Shown here piece after piece: positions 1 to 11,800 of a stretch of DNA of 64,000 nt; positions within the stretch are counted from its first letter, which is position 1; each line of letters starts with the position of its first letter. Where the stretch lies: contig NW_027480464.1 of the NCBI RefSeq assembly GCF_051401765.1, positions 2,232,001-2,296,000 of the forward strand. The letters run 5' to 3'. Below the pieces are notes generated by a model that did not search any database, was not told where the DNA came from, and saw only the letters and a program-made list of their open reading frames with translations. The translations under genes were made by a program, and so were the position numbers. Source of the DNA: Calliopsis andreniformis. Taxonomy: Eukaryota > Arthropoda > Insecta > Hymenoptera > Andrenidae.

Positions 1-590
1 TCCTCAATCCCAATTCCTCAATCCTCATTTCTCAATCCTCAATCCTCAACCCACAGCCCTCATCCTCCATCCTCAGTACTCAATCCTCTATCCTCAATCT
101 TCAATCCTCAATACCCAATCTTCAATCCTCATTCCTCAATCCTCAATCCTCAATCCTCAATCTTCAATCCTCAATACTCATTCTGCAACCCTCAATCCTC
201 AAACCTCAATCCTCAATCCTCATTCCTCAATCCTCAATACCCAATCCTCAATCCTCAGTACTCAATCCTCAATCCTCAATCCTCAATCTTCAACCCTGAA
301 TCCTCAATCCTCAATACTCAATCCTCAATCTTCAATCCTCAATACTCAATCTTCCATCCTCAATCCTCAATCCTCAATCCTCAATATTCAATCATCAATA
401 CTCAATCTTCAATCCTCATTCCTCAATCCCCAATTCTCAATCCTCAATCCTCAATCCTCAATCCTCAGTCCTCATACTCAATTCTCAATTCTCAATCTTC
501 AATCCTCATTCCTCAATCCCCAATTCTCAATCCTCAATCCTCAATCCTCAATCCTCAGTCCTCAATCCACAATCCTCATTCTTCAATCCT
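1..590. repeat. Tail of a macro-unit, copy of 4176-4765
   Basis: This block matches 4176-4765 at a constant offset of 4,175 bp. Shared rare marks include CAATCCCAATTCC near 6 and 4181, CAACCCACAGCCC near 47 and 4222, and CTCAATCCAC at 561 and 4736. At about 585 the match stops inside canonical heptamers, and the sequence continues as the start of the 13-kb unit. The CAATCCCAATTCC mark recurs at 12169, 17257, 25415, 30524, 43982 and 53051, so this module is present eight times in the window. Confidence 0.85.
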
Positions 591-639
591 CATTCTTCAA
601 TCCTCAATACCCAATCCTCAATCTTCAATCCTCAAACAT

Positions 640-775
640 CAATCCTCAATTCTCAATCCTCAATCCTCAGTCGTCAGTCGTCGAACCTCAATCCCCGACG
701 CTTAGCACTCATCCTCAATCTTCAGTCCTCAATCCTCAATCCTCAAACCTAAATACTCTACCGTCAGTCCTCGTC
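640..775. repeat. CpG-bearing landmark module, subtype a (8 copies)
   Basis: About 140 bp much less like the heptamer than its surroundings. The core reads CAGTCGTCAGTCGTCGAAC and then CCCCGACGCTTAGCAC. CTAAATACTCTACCGTCAG (CTAAATCC in most copies) and TCCTCGTCCTC follow. Subtype a has the doubled GTCGTCAGTCG and GACGCTTAGC. GTCGAAC starts at 680, 5684, 13756, 18760, 27002, 32048, 34676 and 54575. CGTCG and CGACG flank a 12-nt spacer and could form a 5-bp hairpin stem. A protein-binding role is only a possibility; I recognise no known site, and there is no CENP-B box. Confidence 0.85.
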
Positions 776-806
776 CTCAATCCTCAAACCTCAATCCTCT
801 ATCCTC

Positions 807-838
807 AATATTCAATCATCAATACTCAATCTTCAATC
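807..838. repeat. Recurrent four-variant composite (28 bp)
   Basis: Four different variant heptamers in fixed order: TATTCAA, TCATCAA, TACTCAA, TCTTCAA. They differ from the consensus only at positions 2 and 3. The same ordered block recurs dozens of times across the window, for example near 1138, 1443, 1591, 2787, 5438, 10119, 26091, 42961 and 59521. It is a unit of amplification larger than the heptamer and smaller than the modules. Confidence 0.8.
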
Positions 839-1160
839 CTCAATCCTCAATCCTCAATCCTCAATCCTCAATCCTCAATCCTGAATCCTCATTCCCCAAC
901 CCTCAATCCTCATTCTTCAAACCTCAATCCTCAACCCTCAGTCCTCATACTCAATTCTTAAATCTCAATCCTCAATCCTCAATACTCAATCTTCATTCCT
1001 CAATAATCAATCTCCAATCCTCAATCCTCAATCCTCGATCCTCAATCCTCAGGCATCAATACTCAATCTTCAATACTCAATCCTCAATCCTCAATCCTCA
1101 ATCCTCAATCCTCAAACCTCAATCCTCAATCCTCAATATTCAATCATCAATACTCAATCT

Positions 1161-1272
1161 TCAATCCTCAATCCTCAATCCTCAATCCTCAATCCTCAAT
1201 CCTCAATCCTCAATCCTCAATCCTCAATCCTCAATCCTCAATCCTCAATCCTCAATCCTCAATCCTCAATCC
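1161..1272. repeat. Longest pure heptamer run noticed (16 units)
   Basis: About 112 bp of uninterrupted canonical heptamers between a TCTTCAA unit and a CCGCAATATTC mark. The copy at 14237-14348 has the same length. The copy at 27483-27587 is one heptamer shorter (about 105 bp). The difference of exactly 7 bp fits replication slippage within a pure run. Confidence 0.85.
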
Positions 1273-2639
1273 GCAATATTCAATCCTCAATACTCAATCT
1301 TCAATCATCAATCCTCAATCCCCAATACTCAATCGTCAATCCTTAGTCCTCAATCCTCAATCCTCAATCCTCGTTCCTCAAACCTCAATCCTCAACACTC
1401 AGTCTTCATCCTCAATCCTCAAACCTCAATCCTCAATCCTCAATATTCAATCATCAATACTCAATCTTCAATACCCAATCCTCAATCCTCAATCCTCAAT
1501 CTTCAACCCTGAATCCTCAATCCTCAATACTCAATCCTCAATCTTCAATCCTCAATACTCAATCTTCAATCCTCAATCCTCAATCCTCAATCCTCAATAT
1601 TCAATCATCAATACTCAATCTTCAATCCTCAATCCTCAATCCTCAATTCTCAATCCTCAATCCTCAATCCTCAATCCTCAATACTCAATCCTCAATCCTC
1701 AATCCTCAATCCTCAATCCTCAATCCTCAATCCGCAATATTCAATCCTCAATACTCAATCTTCAATCATCAATCCTCAATCCTTAGTCCTCAATCCTCAA
1801 TCCTCAATCATCGTTCCTCAAACCTCAATCCTCAACCCTCAGTCTTCATCCTCAATCCTCAAACCTCAATCCTCAATCCTCAATATTCAATCATCAATAC
1901 TCAATCTTCAATCCCCAATCCTCAAACCTCAATCCTCAATCCACATTCTTCAATCCTAAATACCCAATCCTTAATCTTCAATCCTCAATCCTCAATCCTC
2001 AATTCTCAATCCTCAATCCTTAATCCTCAGACCTCAAACATCAATATTCAACCCTCAGTCCTCGTCCTCAATACACAACCCTCAATCCTCAGTCCTCAAT
2101 ATTCAATCATAAATATTCAATCTTCAATCCTCAATCCTCAATCCTCAATCCTCAATCCTCAATCCTCAGTCTTCAACCCTGAATCCTCAATACTCAATCC
2201 TCAATCTTCAATCCTCAATACTCAATCTTCAATCCTCAATCCTCAATCGTCAATCCTCAATCCTCAATTTTCAATCCTCAACACTCAATCTTCAATCCTC
2301 AATCCTCAATCCTCAATCCTCAATCCTCATTCTTCAATCCTCAATACCCAATCCTCAATCTTCAGTCCTCAATCCTCAATCCTCAATCCTAATTCCTCAA
2401 TCCTCATTCTTCAATCCTCAATACCCAATCCTCAATTTCTATCCTCAATCCTCAATCCTCATTTCTCAATCCTCAACCCTCAACCCTCAGCCCTCATCCT
2501 CCATCCTCAGTACTCAATCCTCTATCCTCAATCTTCAATCCTCAATACTCAATCTTCAATCCTCATTCCTCAATCCTCAATACTCAATCCTCAATCTTCA
2601 ATCCTCAAACATCAATCCTCAATTCTCAATCCTCAATCC

Positions 2640-2740
2640 TCAGTCCTCAGTCGTCGAACCTCAATCCCCGACCCTTAGCACTCATCCTCAATCCTCGTTC
2701 CTCAATCCTCAATCCTCAAACCTAAATCCTCTACCGTCAG
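2640..2740. repeat. CpG-bearing landmark module, subtype b (7 copies)
   Basis: Core CAGTCCTCAGTCGTCGAACC followed by CCCCGACCCTTAGCAC and CTCGTTCCTC. GTCGAAC starts at 2653, 9992, 15729, 19958, 23776, 28996 and 41805. The copies at 19958, 23776 and 41805 share GACCATTAGC, and 28996 has GAACCTTAGC. These sub-variants follow the block relationships inferred from offsets. Confidence 0.85.
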
Positions 2741-5289
2741 TCCTCGTCCTCAATCCTCAAACCTCAATCCTCAATCCTCAATATTCAATCATCAATACTC
2801 AATCCTCAATCTTCAATCCTCAATACCCAATCTTCAATCCTCAATCCTCAATCCTCAATCCTCAATCCTCAATCTTCAATCCTCAACACTAATCTTCAAT
2901 CCTCAATCCCCAATCCTCAATCCTCAATCCTCATTCTTGAATCCTCAATCCTCAATACTCAATATTCAATCGTCAATACTCAATCTTCAATCATCAATCC
3001 TCAATCCTCAATTCTCAGTCGTCAATCCTCAGTCATCAATCCTCAATCTTCAATACTCAATCGTCAATCCTTAGTCCTCAATCCTCAATCCTCGATCCTC
3101 GTTCCTCAAACCTCAATCCTCAACCCTCAGTCTTCATCCTCAATCCTCAAACCTCAATCCTCAACCCTCAATATTCAATCATCAATACTCAATCTTCAAT
3201 CCTCAATCCTCAAACCTCAACCCTCAATCCTCATTCTTCAATCCTAAATACCCAATCCTCAATCTTCAATCCTCAATCCTCAATCCTCAATTCTCAATCC
3301 TCAATCCTTATTCCCCAGACCTCAAGCATCAATATTCAACCCTTAGTCCTCGTCCACAATCCACAACCCTCAATCCGCAGTCATCAATATTCAATCATCA
3401 ATATTCAATCTTCAATCCTCAATCCTCAATCCTCAATCCTCAATCCTCAATCCTGAATCCTCAATCTTCAACCCTGAATCCTCAATCCTCAATACTCAAT
3501 CCTCAATCTTCGATCCTCAATACTCAATCTTCAATCCTCAATCCTCAATCCTCAATTCTCAATCCTCAATCCTCAATCCTCAATCCTCAATCCTCAATCC
3601 TCAATCCTCAATCCACAATCCTCAACCTTCTATACTCAATAATCAATCTCCAATCCTAGATCGTCAATCCTCAATCCTCAATCCTCAATCTTCAACCCTG
3701 AATCCTCAATCCTCAATACTCAATACTCAATCTTCAATCCTCAATACTCAATCTTCAATCCTCAATCCTCAATCCTCAATCCTCAGTCCTCAATCTTCAA
3801 CCCTCAACACTCAACCTTCAATCCTCAATCCTAAATCCTCAATCCTCAATCCTCAATCTTCAATCCTCATCACTAATCTTCAATCCTCAATCCTCAATCC
3901 TCAATCCTCAACCCTCAATCCTCATTCTTCAATCCTCAATACCCAATCCTCAATCTTCAGTCCTCGATCCTCAAACCTCAATCCTAATTCCTCAATCCTC
4001 ATTCTTCAAACCTCAATACCCAATCCTCAATTTCAATCCTCAACCCTCAATCCTCATTTCTCAATCCTCAATCCTCAACCCTCAGCCCTCATCCTCCATC
4101 CTCAATCCTCAATCCTCAATCCTCATTCTTCAATCCTCAATACCCAATCCTCAATCTTCAATCCTCAATCCTCAATCCTCAATCCCAATTCCTCAATCCT
4201 CATTTCTCAATCCTCAATCCTCAACCCACAGCCCTCATCCTCCATCCTCAGTACTCAATCCTCTATCCTCAATCTTCAATCCTCAATACCCAATCTTCAA
4301 TCCTCATTCCTCAATCCTCAATCCTCAATCCTCAATCTTCAATCCTCAATACTCATTCTGCAACCCTCAATCCTCAAACCTCAATCCTCAATCCTCATTC
4401 CTCAATCCTCAATACCCAATCCTCAATCCTCAGTACTCAATCCTCAATCCTCAATCCTCAATCTTCAACCCTGAATCCTCAATCCTCAATACTCAATCCT
4501 CAATCTTCAATCCTCAATACTCAATCTTCCATCCTCAATCCTCAATCCTCAATCCTCAGTATTCAATCATCAATACTCAATCTTCAATCCTCATTCCTCA
4601 ATCCCCAATTCTCAATCCTCAATCCTCAATCCTCAATCCTCAGTCCTCATACTCAATTCTCAATTCTCAATCTTCAATCCTCATTCCTCAATCCCCAATT
4701 CTCAATCCTCAATCCTCAATCCTCAATCCTCAGTCCTCAATCCACAATCCTCATTCTTCAATCCTCAATACCCAATCCTCAATCTTCAATCCTCAAACAT
4801 CAATCCTCAATTCTCAACCCTCAATCCTCAGTCCTCAATCCTCATTTCTCAATCCTCAATACCCATCCTCAATCCTCAATTCTCAATCCTCAATCCTCAA
4901 TATTGAATCATCAATAGTCAATCTTCAATCCTCCATCTTCAATCCTCAATACTCAATCTTCAATCCTCAATCCTCTATCCTCAATCCTCAATCCTCAATC
5001 CTCAGGCATCAATACTCAATCTACAATATTCAATCCTCAATCCTTAATCCTCAATCCACGATCCTCAACCTTCAATACTCAATACTCAATCTTCAACCCT
5101 CAATCCTCAATCCTCAATCCTCAATCCTCAATCCTCAATATTCAATCCTCAATACTCATTCTTCAATCATCATCCTCAATCCTCAATTCTCAGTCGTCAA
5201 TCCTCAATCCACAATCCTCATTCTTCAATCCTCAATACCCAATCCTCAATCTTCAATCCTCAAACATCAATCCTCAATTCTCAACCATC

Positions 5290-5400
5290 AATCCTCAGTC
5301 CTCAGTTGTCGAACCTCAATACCCGACCCTTAGCACTCATCCTAAACCCTCAGTCCTCAATCCTCAATCCTCAAACCTAAATCCTCTACCGTCAGTCCTC
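5290..5400. repeat. CpG-bearing landmark module, subtype c (7 copies)
   Basis: Core CAGTTGTCGAACCTCAATAC followed by CCGACCCTTAGCAC. GTCGAAC starts at 5308, 13380, 18384, 26626, 31672, 34300 and 54199. Each is followed by a subtype a copy exactly 376 bp downstream, so c and a form a fixed pair. Confidence 0.87.
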
Positions 5401-6879
5401 GTCCTCAATCCTCAAACCTCAATCCTCAATCCTCAATATTCAATCATCAATACTCAATCTTCAATCCTCAATCCTCAATCCTCAATCCTCAATCCTCAAT
5501 CCACAATCCTCAACCTTGAATACTCAATAATCAATCTCCAATCCTACATCCTCAATCCTCAATCCTCAATCCTCAATCCTCAATCCTCAATCCTCATTCT
5601 TCAATCCTCAATACCCAATCCTCAATCTTCAATCCTCAAACATCAATCCTCAATTCTCAATCCTCAATCCTCAGTCGTCAGTCGTCGAACCTCAATCCCC
5701 GACGCTTAGCACTCATCCTCAATCTTCAGTCCTCAATCCTCAATCCTCAAACCTAAATCCTCTACCGTCAGTCCTCGTCCTCAATCCTCAAACCTCAATC
5801 CTCTATCCTCAATATTCAATCATCAATACTCAATCTTCAATCCTCAATCCTCAATCCTCAATCCTCAATCCTCAATCCTCAATCCTCAATCCTGAATCCT
5901 CAATCCGCAATATTCAATCCTCAATACTCAATCTTCAATCATCAATCCTCAATCCTCAATTCTCAGTCGTCAATCCTCAGTCATCAATCCTCAATCTTCA
6001 ATACTCAATCGTCAATCCTTAGTCCTCAATCCTCAATCCTCAATCATCGTTCCTCAAACCTCAATCCTCAACCCTCAGTCTTCATTCTCAATCCTCAAAC
6101 CTCAATCCTCAATCCTCAATATTCAATCATCAATACTCAATCTTCAATCCCCAATCCTCAAACCTCAATCCTCAATCCACATTCTTCAATCCTAAATACC
6201 CAATCCTTAATCTTCAATCCTCAATCCTCAATCCTCAATTCTCAATCCTCAATCCTTAATCCTCAGACCTCAAACATCAATATTCAACCCTCAGTCCTCG
6301 TCCTCAATACACAACCCTCAATCCTCAGTCCTCAATATTCAATCATAAATATTCAATCTTCAATCCTCAATCCTCAATCCTCAATCCTCAATCCTCAATC
6401 CTCAGTCTTCAACCCTGAATCCTCAATACTCAATCCTCAATCTTCAATCCTCAATACTCAATCTTCAATCCTCAATCCTCAATCGTCAATCCTCAATCCT
6501 CAATTTTCAATCCTCAACACTCAATCTTCAATCCTCAATCCTCAATCCTCAATCCTCAATCCTCATTCTTCAATCCTCAATACCCAATCCTCAATCTTCA
6601 GTCCTCAATCCTCAATCCTCAATCCTAATTCCTCAATCCTCATTCTTCAATCCTCAATACCCAATCCTCAATTTCTATCCTCAATCCTCAATCCTCATTT
6701 CTCAATCCTAAACCCTCAACCCTCAGCCCTCATCCTCCATCCTCAGTACTCAATCCTCTATCCTCAATCTTCAATCCTCAATACTCAATCTTCAATCCTC
6801 ATTCCTCAATCCTCAATACTCAATCCTCAATCTTCAATCCTCAAACATCAATCCTCAATTCTCAATCCTCAATCCTCAA

Positions 6880-8800
6880 TCCTCAATCCTCAATTTTCAA
6901 CCCTGAATCCGCAAACCTCAATAATCAATCCTCTATCTTCAATCCTCAATACTCAATCTTCAATCCTTAATCCTCAATCTGCAATCCCGAATCCCCAGTA
7001 CTCAATCTTCAATCCTCAATGCTCAATCCTCAATCCTCAATCCTCAGTCCTCAGTCCTCAATCTTCAATCCTCAAACCTCAATCCTCAACCGTCAGTCCT
7101 CATCCTCCATCCTCAATCCTCAATCCTCAATCCTCAATCTTCAATCCCCAATACTCAATCTTCAATCCTCAATCCTCAATCCTCAATCCTCAATCCTCAA
7201 TCCTCAGGTATCAATACTCAATCTTCAATACTCAATCCTCAATCCTCAATCCTCAATCCTCAACCCTCAATCCTCAACCATCAATCCTCATTCCTCAAAC
7301 CTCAATCCTCAACCCTCAGTCCTCATCCTCAATTCTCAATTCTCAATTCTCAATCCTCAATCGTCAATCCTCAATCTTCAATCCTCAATAATCAATCTCC
7401 GATCCTAGATCCTCAATCCCCAATCTTCAATCGTTAATCCTCAATATTCAATCCTCAATCCCCAGTCATCAATCTTCAATCCTCAATGCTCAATCCTCAA
7501 TCCTCAATCCTCAATCCTCAGTCCTCAATCCCCAAACCTCAATCCTCTAACCTCAATCCTCAACCGTCAGTCCTCGTCCTCAATCCTCAAACCTCAAACC
7601 TCAATCCTCAATATTCAATCGACAATACTCAATCATCAATCCTCAATCCTCAAACCTCAATCCTCAATCCTCATTCTTCAATCCTAAATACCCAATCCTC
7701 AATCTTCAATCCTCAATCCTCAATCCTCAATTCTCAATCCTCAATCCTTAATACTCAGACCTCAAACATCAATATTCAACCCTCAGCCCTCGTCCTCAAT
7801 CCGCAACCCTCAATCCTCAGTCCTCAATATTCAATCATCAATATTCAATCTTCAATCCTCAATCCGCAATCCTCAATCCTCGATTCTCAATCCTCAATTT
7901 TCAACCCTGAATCCTCAATCCTCAATACTCAATCCTCAATCTTCAATCCTCAATACCCAATCTTCAATCCTCAATCCTCAATCCTCAATCCTCAATCCTC
8001 AATCTTCAATCCTCAACACTAATCTTCAATCCTCAATCCCCAATCCTCAGTCCTCAATCCTCATTCTTCAATCCTCAATACCCAATCCTCAATCTTCAAC
8101 CCTCAATCCTCAATCCTCAATCCTAATTCCTCAATCCTCATTCTTCAATCCTCAATACCCAATCCTCAATTTCAATCCTCAATCCTCAATCCTCATTTCT
8201 CAATCCTCAATCTTCAACCCTTAGACCTCATCCTCCATCCTCAGTACTCAATCCTCTATCCTCAATCTTCAATCCTCAATACTCAATCTTCGATCCTCAT
8301 TCCTCAATCCTCAATCCTCAATCCTCAATCTTCAATCGCCAATACTCAATCTGCAATCCCCAATACTCAAACCTCAATCCTCAATCCTCATTACTCAATC
8401 CTCAATACCCAATCCTCAATCCTCAATCCTCAATCCTCAATCCTCAATATTCAACCATCAATCCTCAATCTTGAATACTCAATCTTCAATCCTCAATACT
8501 CAACCTTCAATCCTCAATCCTCAACCCTCAATCCTCAATCCTCAATCCTCAGGCATCAATACTCAATCTACAATATTCAATCCACAATCCTCAATCCTCA
8601 ATCCTCAGGCATCAATACTCAATCTACAATATTCAATCCACAATCCTTAATCCTCAATCCACAATCCTCAACCCTCAATACTCAATACTCAATCTTCAAT
8701 CCTCAATCCTCAATCCTCAATCCTCAATCCTCAATCCTCAATCCTCAATATTCAATCCTCAATACTCAATCTTCAATCATCAATCCTCAATCCTCAATTC
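6880..8800. repeat. Module E, copy 1 (1.9 kb)
   Basis: The module recurs at 21522-23438 (offset 14,642, then 14,635 after a one-heptamer loss in copy 2 near 21975) and at 38455-40371 (16,933 = 7 x 2,419 from copy 2). Diagnostic marks are CAATTTTCAACCCTGAATCC at its left end, CCCGAATCCCCAG near 6984, and CTTAGACCTCATCC near 8220, where most other modules read CTCAGCCCTCATCC. It contains two + strand open stretches (7019-7408 and 7486-8022), each opened by the variant unit AATGCTC. They encode degenerate SSILNPQ repeats and are treated as by-products of the period. Confidence 0.88.
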
Positions 8801-11800
8801 TCAGTCGTCAATCCTCAGTCATCAATCCTCAATCTTCAATACTCAATCGTCAATCCTTAGTCCTGAATCCTCAATCCTCGATCCTCGTTCCTCAAACCTC
8901 AATCCTCAACCCTCAGTCTTCATCCTCAATCCTCAAACCTCAATCCTCAACCCTCAATATTCAATCACCAATACTCAATCCTCAATCCTCAATCCTCAAT
9001 CCTCAATCCGCAATATTCAATCCTCAATACTCAATCTTCAATCATCAATCCTCAATCCTCAATTCTCAGTCGTCAATCCTCAGTCATCAATCCTCAATCT
9101 TCAATACTCAATCGTCAATCCTTAGTCCTCAATCCTCAATCCTCAATCATCGTTCCTCAAACCTCAATCCTCAACCCTCAGTCTTCATTCTCAATCCTCA
9201 AACCTCAATCCTCAATCCTCAATATTCAATCATCAATACTCAATCTTCAATCCCCAATCCTCAAACCTCAATCCTCAATCCACATTCTTCAATCCTAAAT
9301 ACCCATTCCTTAATCTTCAATCCTCAATCCTCAGTCCTCAATTCTCAATCCTCAATCCTTAATCCTCAGACCTCAAACATCAATATTCAACCCTCAGTCC
9401 TCGTCCTCAATACACAACCCTCAATCCTCAGTCCTCAATATTCAATCATAAATATTCAATCTTCAATCCTCAATCCTCAATCCTCAATCCTCAATCCTCA
9501 ATCCTCAGTCTTCAACCCTGAATCCTCAATACTCAATCCTCAATCTTCAATCCTCAATACTCAATCTTCAATCCTCAATCCTCAATCGTCAATCCTCAAT
9601 CCTCAATTTTCAATCCACAACACTCAATCTTCAATCCTCAATCCTCAATCCTCAATCCTCAATCCTCATTCTTCAATCCTCAATACCCAATCCTCAATCT
9701 TCAGTCCTCAATCCTCAATCCTCAATCCTAATTCCTCAATCCTCATTCTTCAATCCTCAATACCCAATCCTCAATTTCTATCCTCAATCCTCAATCCTCA
9801 TTTCTCAATCCTAAACCCTCAACCCTCAGCCCTCATCCTCCATCCTCAGTACTCAATCCTCTATCCTCAATCTTCAATCCTCAATACTCAATCTTCAATC
9901 CCCATTCCTCAATCCTCAATACTCAATCCTCAATCTTCAATCCTCAAACATCAATCCTCAATTCTCAATCTTCAATCCTCAGTCCTCAGTCGTCGAACCT
10001 CAATCCCCGACCCTTAGCACTCATCCTCAATCCTCGTTCCTCAATCCTCAATCCTCAAACCTAAATCCTCTACCGTCAGTCCTCGTCCTCAATCCTCAAA
10101 CCTCAATCCTCAATCCTCAATATTCAATCATCAATACTCAATCCTCAATCTTCAATCCTCAATACCCAATCTTCAATCCTCAATCCTCAATCCTCAATCC
10201 TCAATCCTCAATCTTCAATCCTCAACACTAATCTTCAATCCTCAATCCCCAATCCTCAATCCTCAATCCTCATTCTTGAATCCTCAATACCCAATCCTCA
10301 ATCTTCAATCCTCAATCCTCAATCCTCAATCCTAATTCCTCAATCCTCATTCTTCAATCCTCAATACCCAATCCTCAATTTCAATCCTCAATCCTCAATC
10401 CTCATTTCTCAATCCTCAATCTTCAACCCTCAGCCCTCATCCTCCATCCTCAGTACTCAATCCTCTATCCTCAATCTTCAATCCTCAATACTCAATCTTC
10501 GATCCTCATTCCTCAATCCTCAATCCTCAATCCTCAATCTTCAATCGCCAATACTCAATCTGCAATCCCCAATACTCAAACCTCAATCCTCAATCCTCAT
10601 TACTCAATCCTCAATACCCAATCCTCAATCCTCAATCCTCAATCCTCAATCCTCAATATTCATTCATCAATACTCAATCTTGAATCCTCAATCTTCAATC
10701 CTCAATACTCAACCTTCAATCCTCAGTCCTCAATCCTCAATCCTCAATCCTCAATCCTCAGGCATCAATACTCAATCTACAATATTCAATCCACAATCCT
10801 CAATCCTCAATCCTCAGGCATCAATACTCAATCTACAATATTCAATCCACAATCCTTAATCCTCAATCCACAATCCTCAACCTTCAATACTCAATACTCA
10901 ATCTTCAATCCTCAATCCTCAATCCTCAATCCTCAATCCTCAATCCTCAATATTCAATCGTCAATACTCAATCTTCAATCATCAATCCTCAATCCTCAAT
11001 TCTCAGTCGTCAATCCTCAGTCATCAATCCTCAATCTTCAATACTCAATCGTCAATCCTTAGTCCTCAATCCTCAATCCTCGATCCTCGTTCTTCAAACC
11101 TCAATCCTCAACCCTCAGTCTTCATCCTCAATCCTCAAACCTCAATCCTCAACCCTCAATATTCAATCATCAATACTCAATCTTCAATCCTCAATCCTCA
11201 AACCTCAACCCTCAAACCTCATTCTTCAATCCTAAATACCCAATCCTCAATCTTCAATCCTCAATCCTCAATCCTCAATTCTCAATCCTCAATCCTTATT
11301 CCCCAGACCTCAAACATCAATATTCAACCCTTAGTCCTCGTCCACAATCCACAACCCTCAATCCGCAGTCATCAATATTCAATCATCAATATTCAATCTT
11401 CAATCCTCAATCCTCAATCCTCAATCCTCAATCCTCAATCCTCAATCCTCAATCTTCAACCCTGAATCCTCAATCCTCAATACTCAATCCTCAATCTTCG
11501 ATCCTCAATACTCAATCTTCAATCCTCAATCCTCAATCCTCAATTCTCAATCCTCAATCCTCAATCCTCAATCCTCAATCCTCAATCCTCAATCCTCAAT
11601 CCACAATCCTCAACCTTCTATACTCAATAATCAATCTCCAATCCTATATCGTCAATCCTCAATCCTCAATCCTCAATCTTCAACCCTGAATCCTCAATCC
11701 TCAATACTCAATACTCAATCTTCAATCCTCAATACTCAATCTTCAATCCTCAATCCTCAATCCTCAATCCTCAGTCCTCAATCTTCAACCCTCAACACTC

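Larger units (their letters stand above)
585..6880. repeat. 13-kb macro-unit, left part, copy 1
   Basis: This 6.3-kb block recurs at 13661-19956 with a constant offset of 13,076 bp (7 x 1,868) and no net length change. The landmarks at 680, 2653, 5308 and 5684 recur at 13756, 15729, 18384 and 18760. The copies share private variants such as AAATACTCTACC (near 751 and 13827) and CTAAACCCTCAG (near 5343 and 18419). The few differences noticed by eye are single bases, for example CAGTATTC near 4558 against CAATATTC in copy 2, and GTACTCAATCC near 6747 against GTACTCCATCC. The right boundary is sharp: copy 1 goes on to CAATTTTCAACCCTG while copy 2 goes on to the CpG landmark. Confidence 0.9.

Noticed and set aside
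660..720. CENP-B box in the CpG landmark
   Set aside because: The core GTCGAAC / CCCGACCCTTAGCAC does not contain the TTCG...CGGG pattern of the CENP-B box on either strand.
807..815. TATA-like or AT-rich promoter elements in AATATTCAAT
   Set aside because: These are a variant heptamer (TATTCAA) occurring dozens of times with no gene downstream.
6970..7000. Unique single-copy spacer near CCCGAATCCCCAG
   Set aside because: The same stretch recurs near 21626, 38012, 38559, 46855 and 57915, so it is part of a repeated module.
8220..8260. Transposon end or target-site duplication around the CATCCTCCATCC stretches
   Set aside because: These are recurrent 6-bp register shifts within the repeat, with no terminal inverted repeats or coding remnants nearby.
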